A DNA stretch of 64,000 bases from a virus. Below are positions 17,398 to 26,573 of the stretch, piece after piece. The stretch is taken from IMG/VR virus record IMGVR_UViG_3300009177_000006, positions 1 to 64,000 of that record; one strand, given 5' to 3'. Numbering within the stretch: the stretch's first letter is position 1; every line of letters starts with the position of its first letter. The notes below the pieces were generated by a model. That model saw only the letters and a program-made list of their open reading frames with translations, was not told the origin of the DNA and ran no database searches. Made by a program: the position numbers and the translations under genes.

Positions 17398-17664
17398 TTA
17401 CGTTAAGTCTCCCGGATCGACTACAGTTGCGACCGCCGCTTGAGCCGCCGCGTTCTGTGCTTGTTTGAGATAAATCGCCTTGAACTGCTTACCGAGATAA
17501 GCATGAGCAAAGTCTACTTTGGTTTGTGGGTTTGGGATTAACTGCGCCGTCTGAGGATCGAGAACCTGCGCCTGATATCCCCACTCTTTACAAAGAGCGT
17601 CAAGCATCTGCGCAGGTGTCACCGAACCCGGCAACGTGTAAGGAGCGATAGTGAATTGTGCCAT
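17398..17664 (-). CDS. Small hypothetical protein
   Basis: 88 residues, starts after GGAGG downstream of palindrome copy 8. Ala/Gln-rich helical C-terminus. Not recognised. Confidence 0.68.
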   Translation of the reverse strand: MAQFTIAPYTLPGSVTPAQMLDALCKEWGYQAQVLDPQTAQLIPNPQTKVDFAHAYLGKQFKAIYLKQAQNAAAQAAVATVVDPGDLT

Positions 17665-17681
17665 AAGCCTCCGTTGATTTT

Positions 17682-17699
17682 TGTCTGGCGCGCCAGACA
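17682..17699. repeat. 18-bp palindrome, copy 8
   Basis: Exact copy just downstream (leftward) of the Gly-rich adhesin gene stop. Confidence 0.97.
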
Positions 17700-17701
17700 G
17701 A

Positions 17702-18229
17702 TTAGAAAAACATTTTGCCTTCGCCGTAAGTCAAAACAACCTGACCGACTGAACCATTATTACCCGTTGAGCCAGCCGCGCCGTTACCGCCAGAACCGAT
17801 ACCGTTCGTACCGACGCCACCTGCACCGCCCGAGCCAGAGCCGTTCGTACCGTTTGCACCGTTCGTGGTCGTGTCGCCAATGTTACCCGTTCCACCTGTA
17901 CCGCCTGCCGCACCTGTCACTTGCCATTGACCGCCATGACCGCCAACACCTTTGACCGTACCCGATGTACTGAACCACGAGTCGCCACCGTTACCGCCGT
18001 CAGTCGCACCGCCGACACCTGCCGCACCGACAGTGACCGTGTACGTTGTACCGGGAGTGACCGCGACATTCTTTTTCGCATAACCGCCTGCACCGCCACC
18101 GCCGCCTTCTACACCGGCATTACCTGCGCCACCTGCACCGCCACCGCCGTAACACTCGGCAAAGACGTGAGAGACTCCGACAGGACAGGTCCACGTACTC
18201 GTGACTAGAAACTTATCAACGTTCGACAT
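17702..18229 (-). CDS. Glycine-rich tail-tip protein (adhesin-like)
   Basis: From ATG 18229 the protein starts with a short folded region (FLVTSTWTCPVGVSHVFAECYG) and continues with over 100 residues very rich in Gly, with runs such as GGGGGAGG and GGTGGTGN. Poly-glycine sandwich folds of this kind form receptor-binding tips in several phages. It lies next to the giant tail protein, two bases after its stop. The longer frame to 18367 lies inside that upstream gene and is rejected. Confidence 0.75.
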   Translation of the reverse strand: MSNVDKFLVTSTWTCPVGVSHVFAECYGGGGAGGAGNAGVEGGGGGAGGYAKKNVAVTPGTTYTVTVGAAGVGGATDGGNGGDSWFSTSGTVKGVGGHGGQWQVTGAAGGTGGTGNIGDTTTNGANGTNGSGSGGAGGVGTNGIGSGGNGAAGSTGNNGSVGQVVLTYGEGKMFF

Positions 18230-18230
18230 A

Positions 18231-21200
18231 TTACTCTTGCGCAACGGCGATAACGTCCCACTTAGTATCCGTCGAATTATACTTAGTAAGAATGTAAAGG
18301 GTTTTACTAACCACTGTAGCAGTCGGGAGAGTGACGCCGATAGCCCTGAATATAGCATTGTACGCAATACTCCTTGATGTACCGTTATCTTTGAATCTGT
18401 ACCAGATTTGTTGCCCTTGTGTCGGTGTTCCCGTAGGCGCTCCTATTGTCGCACCAGCCGTCATTCCAGTCAATATAACAGCGTCATCGGTATCGGCATT
18501 TGCAGTCGGTGTCGCAGATGAGGCCGCGACCTGACAACGAGGCTCAATCCTCGCTATGACCGATTTGCTAAACGTGTACTTCGGCGTACCAGATGCCGCG
18601 ACCAGATCGAACGTCACATTGGCGTTAGCGTCAATCGTAGCCTTGGCATAGTTTGACGCATCATACCGCTGTCGCACATCTGTCGCTGTAAAGAATAAAG
18701 TCAGAGCAGAAAAATCCCCAAGGATCAACGGCGTCGAGGTTGACGAGTTAGAGATGTACAGCTTATTAGAACCCGTCTCATTGAAACCGGCTGAGTAACC
18801 GATAAATACGTTTAAGTCGCCAGTAACGTTACTCAGTCCTGCAAAAGTTCCTATGTTCGTGTTCTGTTGACCAGTCGTACAACTATAACCTGATTGAAGG
18901 CCAATACCAACATTATATTGCCCTGTCGTGTTACTTAATAAAGACGTTCGACCTATCGCAGTATTATTGACGCCGGTGCATCCTCCGACACCGCCGAATA
19001 AAGCCTGTGAACCGATAGCCACGTTGCCCGTTCCAAGTGCATATTGACCGGCTACGTATCCTATGTACACACAGAAATCGCCAGTCGAATTTACAGCACC
19101 AGCGGCGTTGCCTATAGCCACGTTGCCCGAGCCGGTTGTTAGGGCTTGCAATGCTCCGATGCCGATTGCTACGGCTCCGCTACCGGCCGTAATTGCCGCA
19201 CCTGACAAATACCCGATGAGAACGTTTTGCTGTCCTGTCGTAATCGCGGAACCTGCTTGAATACCGATGCACACGTTGACAATTCCTGTCGTAATCGCAC
19301 TTCCGGCTTGGTATCCTATGAGCGTGTTTGAACCGCCTGACGTAAGAGCCGCTCCCGCACCTACACCTATCGAAACATTGGCAGTCCCAGAATAGCTACC
19401 GCCGCTCGCCTGACCGTAAAACACAGAACTTGCATTCGGAGAATCTAAGATGCCGCCCGAGCCGACCTGTGCAATTTTAGGAAATAGCACATTGCCGTTT
19501 TGCTGAAAGTCGGCGGTTGGCGTTGCATTAGGTATAGGACCGCCGGTATTAGCAAAAGTGTAAATCTTAAAACCAAGTCCCGGTACGGCATAGTACATCG
19601 CAAGACGAGCGCCGATATTACCGAACGCGTCCTCAAAATCAACTCGCTCCTCATCACCGCTTGCCGCAGGTCCGCCGATAGGGAACACTCCCCATCGATA
19701 TTTTTGCAGAACCTGACTACCAGATGCGCCCTTCCATAAAACATCGAGGACGGGTGCGGTCGTATTCTCTACACGAAAACCGAACGACGAAACCACAGGA
19801 CCGCCGAACGTTACCCCGTTGCCAGACGATAGAGCGAGCGCTGGTGTTGTACTCAAACCGCCACGACCGGCACCGCCAACCGTTCCTGTAGTGTAAAACC
19901 TTAGACCGAAGTCACCTGCGCCAACCGGCTCATAGTATGAGGCGATCGAAGCAACGTTAGTACCGAAACTGTCCTCAATGAAATCAATGTAATTTTCAGG
20001 CTGAGAACTATTTCGTTTATGAATAGCTATCGATGTTCGCGAGGTTGCCGCACCGTCACCAACACGTACCGTCATCAAGCCACTATCTAAAATTTGAAAG
20101 CGAGTCAAGGTTGTACTGTCTCGCGTCTCGATGATTGGCGCAGACTGTGAGGCCAGTCCTGATATTAGTAATCCGTATATACCGGCAGACGGAGGCGTAA
20201 GGTATAAAGCAACCGCAGGATTCGATGCAATATTGATACCAACGAAACCGCCTGCGCCGACCTGAATTATATCGAGATTGTTCGCTCGGATATTAACAGA
20301 GCTAACGCCATTTACATATGTCCCGATAGTGTTTGAAAGAATCGCATACTGAGTCGCCGATGTATGTTGCCAGTAAGCGAAACCAGAACCGAAGTCGCCT
20401 GTCTTAGCCAGACCTGCCGTCAACGATGTACCGTCATAATTAAAGTCCGAGCCGGTCCACTTCAAACCTTTAGTCTGAGCACTATCGGCAACAATAAATC
20501 TGCCGTTCGCACCTACCGACTGAATAGCCGCCGCTGATGGTCCCGTCCCAACGAGCAAATCACCTTTAGCGAGCCAGACAGGATCGGCGGTAATCGGTAC
20601 GATGTTTTTGTTGATGAATACGCCGTTCTGGTCTGTCGCTAACGTCTGACCGAGTACAGGATTAACAACGAGGAAAGCTGGAAAGTTTGAGGCATCGTTA
20701 AAGCCGCCGATTGTCGCAACCTGTTTCGTGCCAACCTCAGTAAACGCGATGCTCGATGACGGAGCGATAGCGGCGTTAGCGAGAAAGTGTCTACGGATAT
20801 TGAGCGTGACCGGCGCGATGTCATGCCTAAATGACGCATCGATAATCAGTGACGCCGCCGCAAGTGTCGCGTCTGACCAACTGTCAGCCACACCGTTGCT
20901 ACCAGTCAATCGAACGACAACATTGCCAGCTTCACGACCGATGAAAACCTTGGCATTCTGTAACGTAGCAAAGAACGTAAAGACTACAGTCGTGCCATGT
21001 AAGATTTGGGCGTTACTAGCCGAGTGAATCTTTAACGAGTAATCGATATCAGCCGCCGTCTGGTTGCTGTCGATAATGTTTAGACCGATAGCCAGTTCGC
21101 CAGTCGCGTTAAATATCCAACCGCCGTCAGTATGAGGCGGTAAAGCATCAGGGAACGATAGACCGCTAGAGCCGTCACCGCTACCGCCCGTTGACGTGGC

Positions 21201-24200
21201 AATGCCCGTTACGTTGTTATAGCTTGCGTTGACAAGATTCTGCGCCCTGTCCATCACTAACCCTTTGATTGGGATAGTCTCGGTTGACCAACGCAGATCA
21301 ATTTTAGAGATGACGCCTTGAGTCGTAACGACCAGAGCCGCATACCACGGCATCGGTCTATTACCGCCAGTACCAGTCGTATCAACCAGAGCGAGAAGTG
21401 TTTCGACTCCGTTGATGTCTCGCTTATAAGCGAATACCCAAGACGGCGTTCCGAGCAGAGCGTTCCTAAAGATGAACGTATCACCGACAACGTATGTCCC
21501 GACTGACGTAGTTGTAACCGACAGGTTGTTGATAACATCAACCGTGCCGTCAGCTTTAAGGTGAAAGGCAAAAACAAACTGAGGAGCACCGCCGCTTAAA
21601 GTCTGACTCTCAGCAACGCCGAAATACTGGTCAATGATTTTGTCTGGCGCGCCAGACAAATCGCTAAAGTTGATTGAACTAAGGTCAGTCAACATTGCCT
21701 GTGATAGCCAGACCGCAGAGTTCAAACCAGACGTGCCGGTTTTCGTAATCGAATTGTCAAGATTGATTTGACAGTTCGTCGGGTCAGACCATTTCAGGCT
21801 TAAGGGTTTTACGAACGTGGCCTCGGCGTATGTGGCAGACAGAACGCCATTGTCACTAACTGCGTACACACGCCGAGTCACGGTATCGCCTCGGGCGGTT
21901 TCCGTCCAAAGCGAACTTGAAAGAACGTCACTAACAAAATTACCTGCGCCGTCAGTAATGCGATATCGATTGATGCCAAAGGTTGTCGAAGGTGTCCATG
22001 CCCAACGGATCGAAACGCCGTCAAAGACGTAAGCTAAACCAGTCGGAGGCGCCGGTATCGTCACAACACCGCTCACATTGAGCCGCCGAGTCAGTTGAGC
22101 AGTAAAGGCGATTGTTGAACCGGCTTGTGAGAAGGTCTGTACTCTAATCAGAGCGAGCGACTTGTTAGCCGGTATCAGTTCAAACGTGCCATGACCGTTG
22201 TCATCGGGAAAGACATCAATCAGCGTGTCAACCCAATCGGCAAATGCGTACAAGGCTAAGCCGGTCGATGCGTTCGCCGTGAACTCAGTAGTCGCCACAC
22301 CGCCAATCGTCTTTGACAGCTTGAACGTTGAGCCTGACACGTTGACCACGTAATACGGAGTTTCAAAGCTTGCTCCCGGTACGTCATTCCCATCGAGTGC
22401 CGCAACGACCAATAAAGGCGTTGAGCCTGACGGGATCAAAGACGGCGAGGCGACCGTAAAGAGATTCGTTGAGAACGTGTAACTGATAACGTCAGTCAGC
22501 TTCGTTGTCAGGAACTTTCTAAAGACGCGACCTCGCCACGGTTGCACAAACTGAGGCAACGTTGAGATGAAATTGATATCGCCCGATATCGATGACACAT
22601 AGCGGTTATCAGGCAACGGCTCAGTCGTTTCTACAAGCGTCATCGACTGCGCCGCACCGGGAGGCATATATTGATTCACCGCGACCGAGTTACTAGGAGG
22701 CATGACGCCACCGTGAGCCGTGTCGGAGTAGAAGTCTGGCGTGACGATTCTTAATTCGTAAGACCTCGTTTCGACATCACCAACGTTTAGTTTCTCGTCA
22801 GTGACTTGAGCCAAAGCAGGCGCTAAAGCTGTATACCCTGACTCGGGATCGATGACGTTAACAAACGCACCTTTACATACGGCAAGCGAGTCAAGAAACC
22901 CTTCCACCGTCCACCCAATATCGAGGTCAGCCGATAGAGTGGCGAACGTTTCGCCAATACGTTCCATTTGCGTTTGTTGCATAACGCCGTATTGGATTAT
23001 CTGACCGAAGTCAATCAGCTTACCGCCGTTCGCTGCGCGCCTCGCTTTACGGTCGATGAACACATACTTCTTTTGTAAGTTCTCGTCATCGTCATCACGG
23101 TAGACGTACCGCCAAAAGTTCGTGGTCAATCGGGCGTTCTGACGCTTCACCGTCATCTTGGCGACATTGACGGGACCGGCTGTAGGATCGTTGTTAAAGG
23201 TAAAGCAAGGCGTCCTATCTGGCGAGGTCACGATACGTATCTGACCGTCAACATCGGCATACGCAACACCGGGACTCATACCGAGTTCCAGTTCAAACAA
23301 ATCAGCCGCAGGTGTTGGCTGAGTAGCAACAAAGCCGCCCTGAAAACGTTTGACTGGTCGTGGCGGTACAGACGCCGCAGGTACAAGCTGTAACCCTTGT
23401 GACGGCGAGGACCACTTGAGTTGCATGAAGTACGGGTTAGAAATTGTCGATGTCGATTGTTGAACCTTAACCTCGATGTCGTATGACGTACCGGCTACCA
23501 GATTCATCGTACCTGTCGGACTCGCAGGATATGCGCCAGACAAGATGAGTGAGCCGTTAATACGGACCTCTATCGTGTCATCGATGTTAGGCGCACTGAA
23601 CGTGTATAACTCAGAGAATGACGGTACGATTGTCGCCGTAAATATTGCAGACCATCCCCACGGTGAAACACCGGCAAAGGGAGCCGTGCCGTTACCTGAT
23701 AAATTGATGTTTGGGAACGTGGTTGCGACCGAGCCGGTTGTCCAGTTGACATCGCTGAAAAACTGACACGCCCACGATATCGGCAAGACCGATGCGGCTA
23801 CGCCTATCTGGTCAATGAAAGCTGAGGCGGTAAAGATGACAAAGTCAACGTAGAACGATGCAAATTTCTGAGTCTGGTTAATGCTGACTGATGGTAAGGC
23901 AACGCCGTTTTTATACACGACGAATAGACCGGCCTCATAGACCATACGGACACGGTCACCGACAGCAACAGGAGCGATGACGGTATGTGTATTGCCGTCA
24001 GTGTACCAAAGTTGATTCGCTTCAAACTTAACGCCCTGACGGTTAGTCGGTGTACTCTCGCCACCGTTCGCCGTGTTAAAGTGCATCGCACAAGTCGTAC
24101 CGTTCCAGACCAACTCACACGCCGCACGGCTCACACCGACGAACTGCGACGATACCGCCCACGCATCCCAAGCATTTGTTGCCGTGGTCTTAGTGATACG

Positions 24201-25193
24201 GTTTGTACCTGAATTGTATGTCGCGTTAGTGACCGTTGGAAACGATATCGGCGCAACTGGTTGAAAGTCGGTCTGCCAGTCGATGAAGCTGTCACACCTG
24301 TCGCGCCAGTCAACGAACGATTTATGATAGCGAGTTATCGGCGTCTTTTGGTCGTTAACTAAACCGTCAACCGACACTAAGGAGTTGTTAGGATCGTCAC
24401 GAATGACGGCAGTATTGAAAGCAATAGTCTCGCCCGATACCTGAATGTCATAGACCTTCTTGCCCTGCATGATGACTTTCAGATTTGTCGGCTCATCAGT
24501 ACCGTTCGACAAGTTGGCAGGCAAGAGAATCTCAAGATACGCGATACCTGAGAAGGTGATGGTCACACCGCCGAAGAAAGTTGGTCTGCCTTGTACGGGA
24601 TCAAAATAATAAGCGTTGTTAGCTTTGTACACGAACAGCCGGTCAAGATGAGTTCCCGATGTCGTGATGTCAAAGGCGTTCGTGATTAACGGTGTGCCTG
24701 TTACTTGGTTAAGGATTTTGATGTGGTCGTTATCGACTTTCCAAACCAAGTATTGCGTGTGTGTTTTAATCGCCGGTACGGAGGCAGGGATAACGACATC
24801 TGTACCTCGCTGATGTAACGCAACGAAGTCGCCAGTGACCATACCATGAGCCGGTATGTTCCAGTCATTAGTCGATGTATTGACAGACGGTATCGCCTGA
24901 TAGACCGGCGGGTTAGTTATCGTACCGGGATGAAATTGCCAGTTACGAGCGCCGTCTTGAAATTCGGGTATCTCAAAACCGGCGTACAGGACTTTGATTA
25001 TCTTTGAGCAACCTAGAGGATCGCTTCGTTCACGCGCTCCCTGAGCGAGCAATACGAGCATCGAGGTTCGACCGCCGTTGTCGCCAGTGTTGTAAACGAC
25101 AGTTCGACCTTGCGTAATGCCTTTACCGTACAGACGCGCCATGTACGGATTATCAACGGTGTTCTCGTCACGAAGTACAAATTTACTCGGCAT
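18231..25193 (-). CDS. Giant tail tip/fibre protein with PA14-like and head-repeat regions
   Basis: 2320 residues. The N-terminal ~300 residues and the segment ~630-1000 resemble central tail-tip (host-specificity) proteins. Residues ~330-460 look lectin/SPRY-like and ~470-610 match a PA14 carbohydrate-binding fold (SAIFTATIVPSFSELYTFS, DDTIEVRINGSLI). Palindrome copy 9 encodes LSGAPDK near residue 1180. Residues ~1920-2130 form YadA-head-like repeats (NVLIGYLSGAAI, GNVAIGNAAG). The likely role is receptor recognition. There is no ribosome binding site before ATG 25193, which follows palindrome copy 10. Confidence 0.85.
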   Translation of the reverse strand: MPSKFVLRDENTVDNPYMARLYGKGITQGRTVVYNTGDNGGRTSMLVLLAQGARERSDPLGCSKIIKVLYAGFEIPEFQDGARNWQFHPGTITNPPVYQAIPSVNTSTNDWNIPAHGMVTGDFVALHQRGTDVVIPASVPAIKTHTQYLVWKVDNDHIKILNQVTGTPLITNAFDITTSGTHLDRLFVYKANNAYYFDPVQGRPTFFGGVTITFSGIAYLEILLPANLSNGTDEPTNLKVIMQGKKVYDIQVSGETIAFNTAVIRDDPNNSLVSVDGLVNDQKTPITRYHKSFVDWRDRCDSFIDWQTDFQPVAPISFPTVTNATYNSGTNRITKTTATNAWDAWAVSSQFVGVSRAACELVWNGTTCAMHFNTANGGESTPTNRQGVKFEANQLWYTDGNTHTVIAPVAVGDRVRMVYEAGLFVVYKNGVALPSVSINQTQKFASFYVDFVIFTASAFIDQIGVAASVLPISWACQFFSDVNWTTGSVATTFPNINLSGNGTAPFAGVSPWGWSAIFTATIVPSFSELYTFSAPNIDDTIEVRINGSLILSGAYPASPTGTMNLVAGTSYDIEVKVQQSTSTISNPYFMQLKWSSPSQGLQLVPAASVPPRPVKRFQGGFVATQPTPAADLFELELGMSPGVAYADVDGQIRIVTSPDRTPCFTFNNDPTAGPVNVAKMTVKRQNARLTTNFWRYVYRDDDDENLQKKYVFIDRKARRAANGGKLIDFGQIIQYGVMQQTQMERIGETFATLSADLDIGWTVEGFLDSLAVCKGAFVNVIDPESGYTALAPALAQVTDEKLNVGDVETRSYELRIVTPDFYSDTAHGGVMPPSNSVAVNQYMPPGAAQSMTLVETTEPLPDNRYVSSISGDINFISTLPQFVQPWRGRVFRKFLTTKLTDVISYTFSTNLFTVASPSLIPSGSTPLLVVAALDGNDVPGASFETPYYVVNVSGSTFKLSKTIGGVATTEFTANASTGLALYAFADWVDTLIDVFPDDNGHGTFELIPANKSLALIRVQTFSQAGSTIAFTAQLTRRLNVSGVVTIPAPPTGLAYVFDGVSIRWAWTPSTTFGINRYRITDGAGNFVSDVLSSSLWTETARGDTVTRRVYAVSDNGVLSATYAEATFVKPLSLKWSDPTNCQINLDNSITKTGTSGLNSAVWLSQAMLTDLSSINFSDLSGAPDKIIDQYFGVAESQTLSGGAPQFVFAFHLKADGTVDVINNLSVTTTSVGTYVVGDTFIFRNALLGTPSWVFAYKRDINGVETLLALVDTTGTGGNRPMPWYAALVVTTQGVISKIDLRWSTETIPIKGLVMDRAQNLVNASYNNVTGIATSTGGSGDGSSGLSFPDALPPHTDGGWIFNATGELAIGLNIIDSNQTAADIDYSLKIHSASNAQILHGTTVVFTFFATLQNAKVFIGREAGNVVVRLTGSNGVADSWSDATLAAASLIIDASFRHDIAPVTLNIRRHFLANAAIAPSSSIAFTEVGTKQVATIGGFNDASNFPAFLVVNPVLGQTLATDQNGVFINKNIVPITADPVWLAKGDLLVGTGPSAAAIQSVGANGRFIVADSAQTKGLKWTGSDFNYDGTSLTAGLAKTGDFGSGFAYWQHTSATQYAILSNTIGTYVNGVSSVNIRANNLDIIQVGAGGFVGINIASNPAVALYLTPPSAGIYGLLISGLASQSAPIIETRDSTTLTRFQILDSGLMTVRVGDGAATSRTSIAIHKRNSSQPENYIDFIEDSFGTNVASIASYYEPVGAGDFGLRFYTTGTVGGAGRGGLSTTPALALSSGNGVTFGGPVVSSFGFRVENTTAPVLDVLWKGASGSQVLQKYRWGVFPIGGPAASGDEERVDFEDAFGNIGARLAMYYAVPGLGFKIYTFANTGGPIPNATPTADFQQNGNVLFPKIAQVGSGGILDSPNASSVFYGQASGGSYSGTANVSIGVGAGAALTSGGSNTLIGYQAGSAITTGIVNVCIGIQAGSAITTGQQNVLIGYLSGAAITAGSGAVAIGIGALQALTTGSGNVAIGNAAGAVNSTGDFCVYIGYVAGQYALGTGNVAIGSQALFGGVGGCTGVNNTAIGRTSLLSNTTGQYNVGIGLQSGYSCTTGQQNTNIGTFAGLSNVTGDLNVFIGYSAGFNETGSNKLYISNSSTSTPLILGDFSALTLFFTATDVRQRYDASNYAKATIDANANVTFDLVAASGTPKYTFSKSVIARIEPRCQVAASSATPTANADTDDAVILTGMTAGATIGAPTGTPTQGQQIWYRFKDNGTSRSIAYNAIFRAIGVTLPTATVVSKTLYILTKYNSTDTKWDVIAVAQE
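21641..21658. repeat. 18-bp palindrome, copy 9 (in coding sequence)
   Basis: Exact copy inside the giant tail gene; read in the SGAPD frame at about residue 1180. Confidence 0.97.
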
Positions 25194-25203
25194 ACTGGTT
25201 TTT

Positions 25204-25221
25204 TGTCTGGCGCGCCAGACA
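25204..25221. repeat. 18-bp palindrome, copy 10
   Basis: Exact copy 11 bases before the giant tail gene start. Preceded by A on the minus strand, it creates ATGTCTGGC, but that frame is not the frame of the gene. Confidence 0.97.
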
Positions 25222-25270
25222 TATCAAAGCTTTAAGGTGAAAAGAGCCTGATTGCCAACCGTCTGACGTG

Positions 25271-25301
25271 TCGATTGCTCGCGTTTAGAGGTCATCTGAC
25301 C
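25271..25301 (-). promoter_or_regulatory. Copy of recurrent ~31-bp motif (motif copy 3)
   Basis: The leftward reading is GGTCAGATGACCTCTAAACG followed by CGAGCAATCGA. It lies in the 166-base gap before the giant tail gene, next to a short CCGTC-TTTT-GACGG hairpin (25300-25313). Confidence 0.55.
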
Positions 25302-25359
25302 GTCTTTTGACGGGTTTTCGACCTATGACAAGGCTTGTCTATATCGAGCCGTCTACGGA

Positions 25360-26571
25360 CTAATATTGCGTGACCTGTTGAGCGATTGCTTTTGTATTGT
25401 GGTTCTCAAGATACTTACCCTTTTCCATACCGCAGTCATACATATTTGGAAACGTGGTATGTATCCGTAAAACCCAACCGGCTCGTATAGGCGTGAATAG
25501 ATAATTCTTATGCTCATCCTCGTCATATCTTTTCACAAGTTGCCTGATATTGCGAACCCGAGCGACAAGGTCATGCTTGGCAAAGTTAATCTCACTTGCC
25601 GCACGTCCTTTCTCATCGTCTAAGCCGGTCAGAAAATGATGTGATGCCGAGTTGCGTAGACCTACGCCGATGCCGGTCTGTACCTCATACCGATACTCTG
25701 CCCAGACCTTTAACACTTCCTCAACTATGACCGGCGTTTCTCGGTTCATTAAGATATCGCCTCGCTTGAGTTGCTTGGCGTGTATGTCGCCGTCATCAGA
25801 CCTGAACCAAGTCGTTTCATAGTCTGGGCAATCGCGACCTGTACCCGTATCCCAAGGACCGCCACCGCCGTCTGGCGGTAATGGTCCCGAGTAACCAGTA
25901 ATCAAACCAGTCGGATTGATGTAGCCGACACCGTTGAACACGCCTCCCCAAAAAATACAACCGGCATCGGCGTCATCTTGCAACTTTGAACAGACCGCAT
26001 TAATCGGAAGGTTGTTAACACTGCACCAAGCATCGCCCAGATCGTTAACGCACCGTTGCGTTACTTCTTTGCCGAGCATACCCGTCTTGATAGCGATGTC
26101 AGATTGATTGGCAAAGGTTGCCTCTAAGTCATCACCTGACAAGTCAGACAGCTTGCCGATAAAGTACGTCATCCCTTCGTATGTGCCAGACGGTTTAGGG
26201 AAGCATAGATAAATCGTGATGTCGGCGTTGTCGTATAGCCTCGCAGGATCGGGTATCGCTTGAGTGACGATGTAGTCAAGATTGATGACACGAATTTCTG
26301 AGGCGTCCATAACCTTACCTTGACTGTGCCGAATCTCAGGCGCACCAGATATCCGTGATGTAAAGACGAGCGGAGTTATCGCGACCGAGGACGTACCCAC
26401 TGATAACGTATCGACCGTAATAGCGTCAGTTGCCCAATACAGCTTCGTTCCGTTATTGAGCGTCACGACCATCGCTATTTCGGTGTTGTACGCACGGCTA
26501 TTGAGCGTCGCTTTCGTCGCAAAGTAATTCGTGATGTACGCCGACATTGGGCGAGAGAAAGGAACTGACAT
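25360..26571 (-). CDS. Tail hub protein (DUF2163-like) with C-terminal Hint/intein-like domain
   Basis: Residues ~1-240 resemble the DUF2163/lambda gpL-type tail protein: a beta domain, then four spaced cysteines (C174, C183, C194, C205) in CVNDLGDAWC...VCSK...GC, where lambda gpL carries an iron-sulphur cluster. Residues 248-392 look like a mini Hint domain: Cys248 start, LKRGD at 268-272, SHHF at 310-313, and HN at 391-392 followed by Thr393, the residues needed for self-cleavage or splicing. Only 11 residues follow. The Hint call is inference from these motifs. Confidence 0.75.
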   Translation of the reverse strand: MSVPFSRPMSAYITNYFATKATLNSRAYNTEIAMVVTLNNGTKLYWATDAITVDTLSVGTSSVAITPLVFTSRISGAPEIRHSQGKVMDASEIRVINLDYIVTQAIPDPARLYDNADITIYLCFPKPSGTYEGMTYFIGKLSDLSGDDLEATFANQSDIAIKTGMLGKEVTQRCVNDLGDAWCSVNNLPINAVCSKLQDDADAGCIFWGGVFNGVGYINPTGLITGYSGPLPPDGGGGPWDTGTGRDCPDYETTWFRSDDGDIHAKQLKRGDILMNRETPVIVEEVLKVWAEYRYEVQTGIGVGLRNSASHHFLTGLDDEKGRAASEINFAKHDLVARVRNIRQLVKRYDEDEHKNYLFTPIRAGWVLRIHTTFPNMYDCGMEKGKYLENHNTKAIAQQVTQY

Positions 26572-26573
26572 AA

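Noticed and set aside
17731-18208. Open frames on both strands across the Gly-rich gene
   Set aside because: Shadow frames of the GGN codon repeats; no ribosome binding sites and low-complexity translations.
23527-23542. GCGCCAGACAAG half-palindrome in the giant tail gene
   Set aside because: Only one arm matches; single 10-base matches are expected by chance in 64 kb of similar composition.
26336-26350. SGAPEI in the tail hub protein as an old palindrome copy
   Set aside because: Only the central bases resemble the element and the flanks do not; coincidence is as likely.
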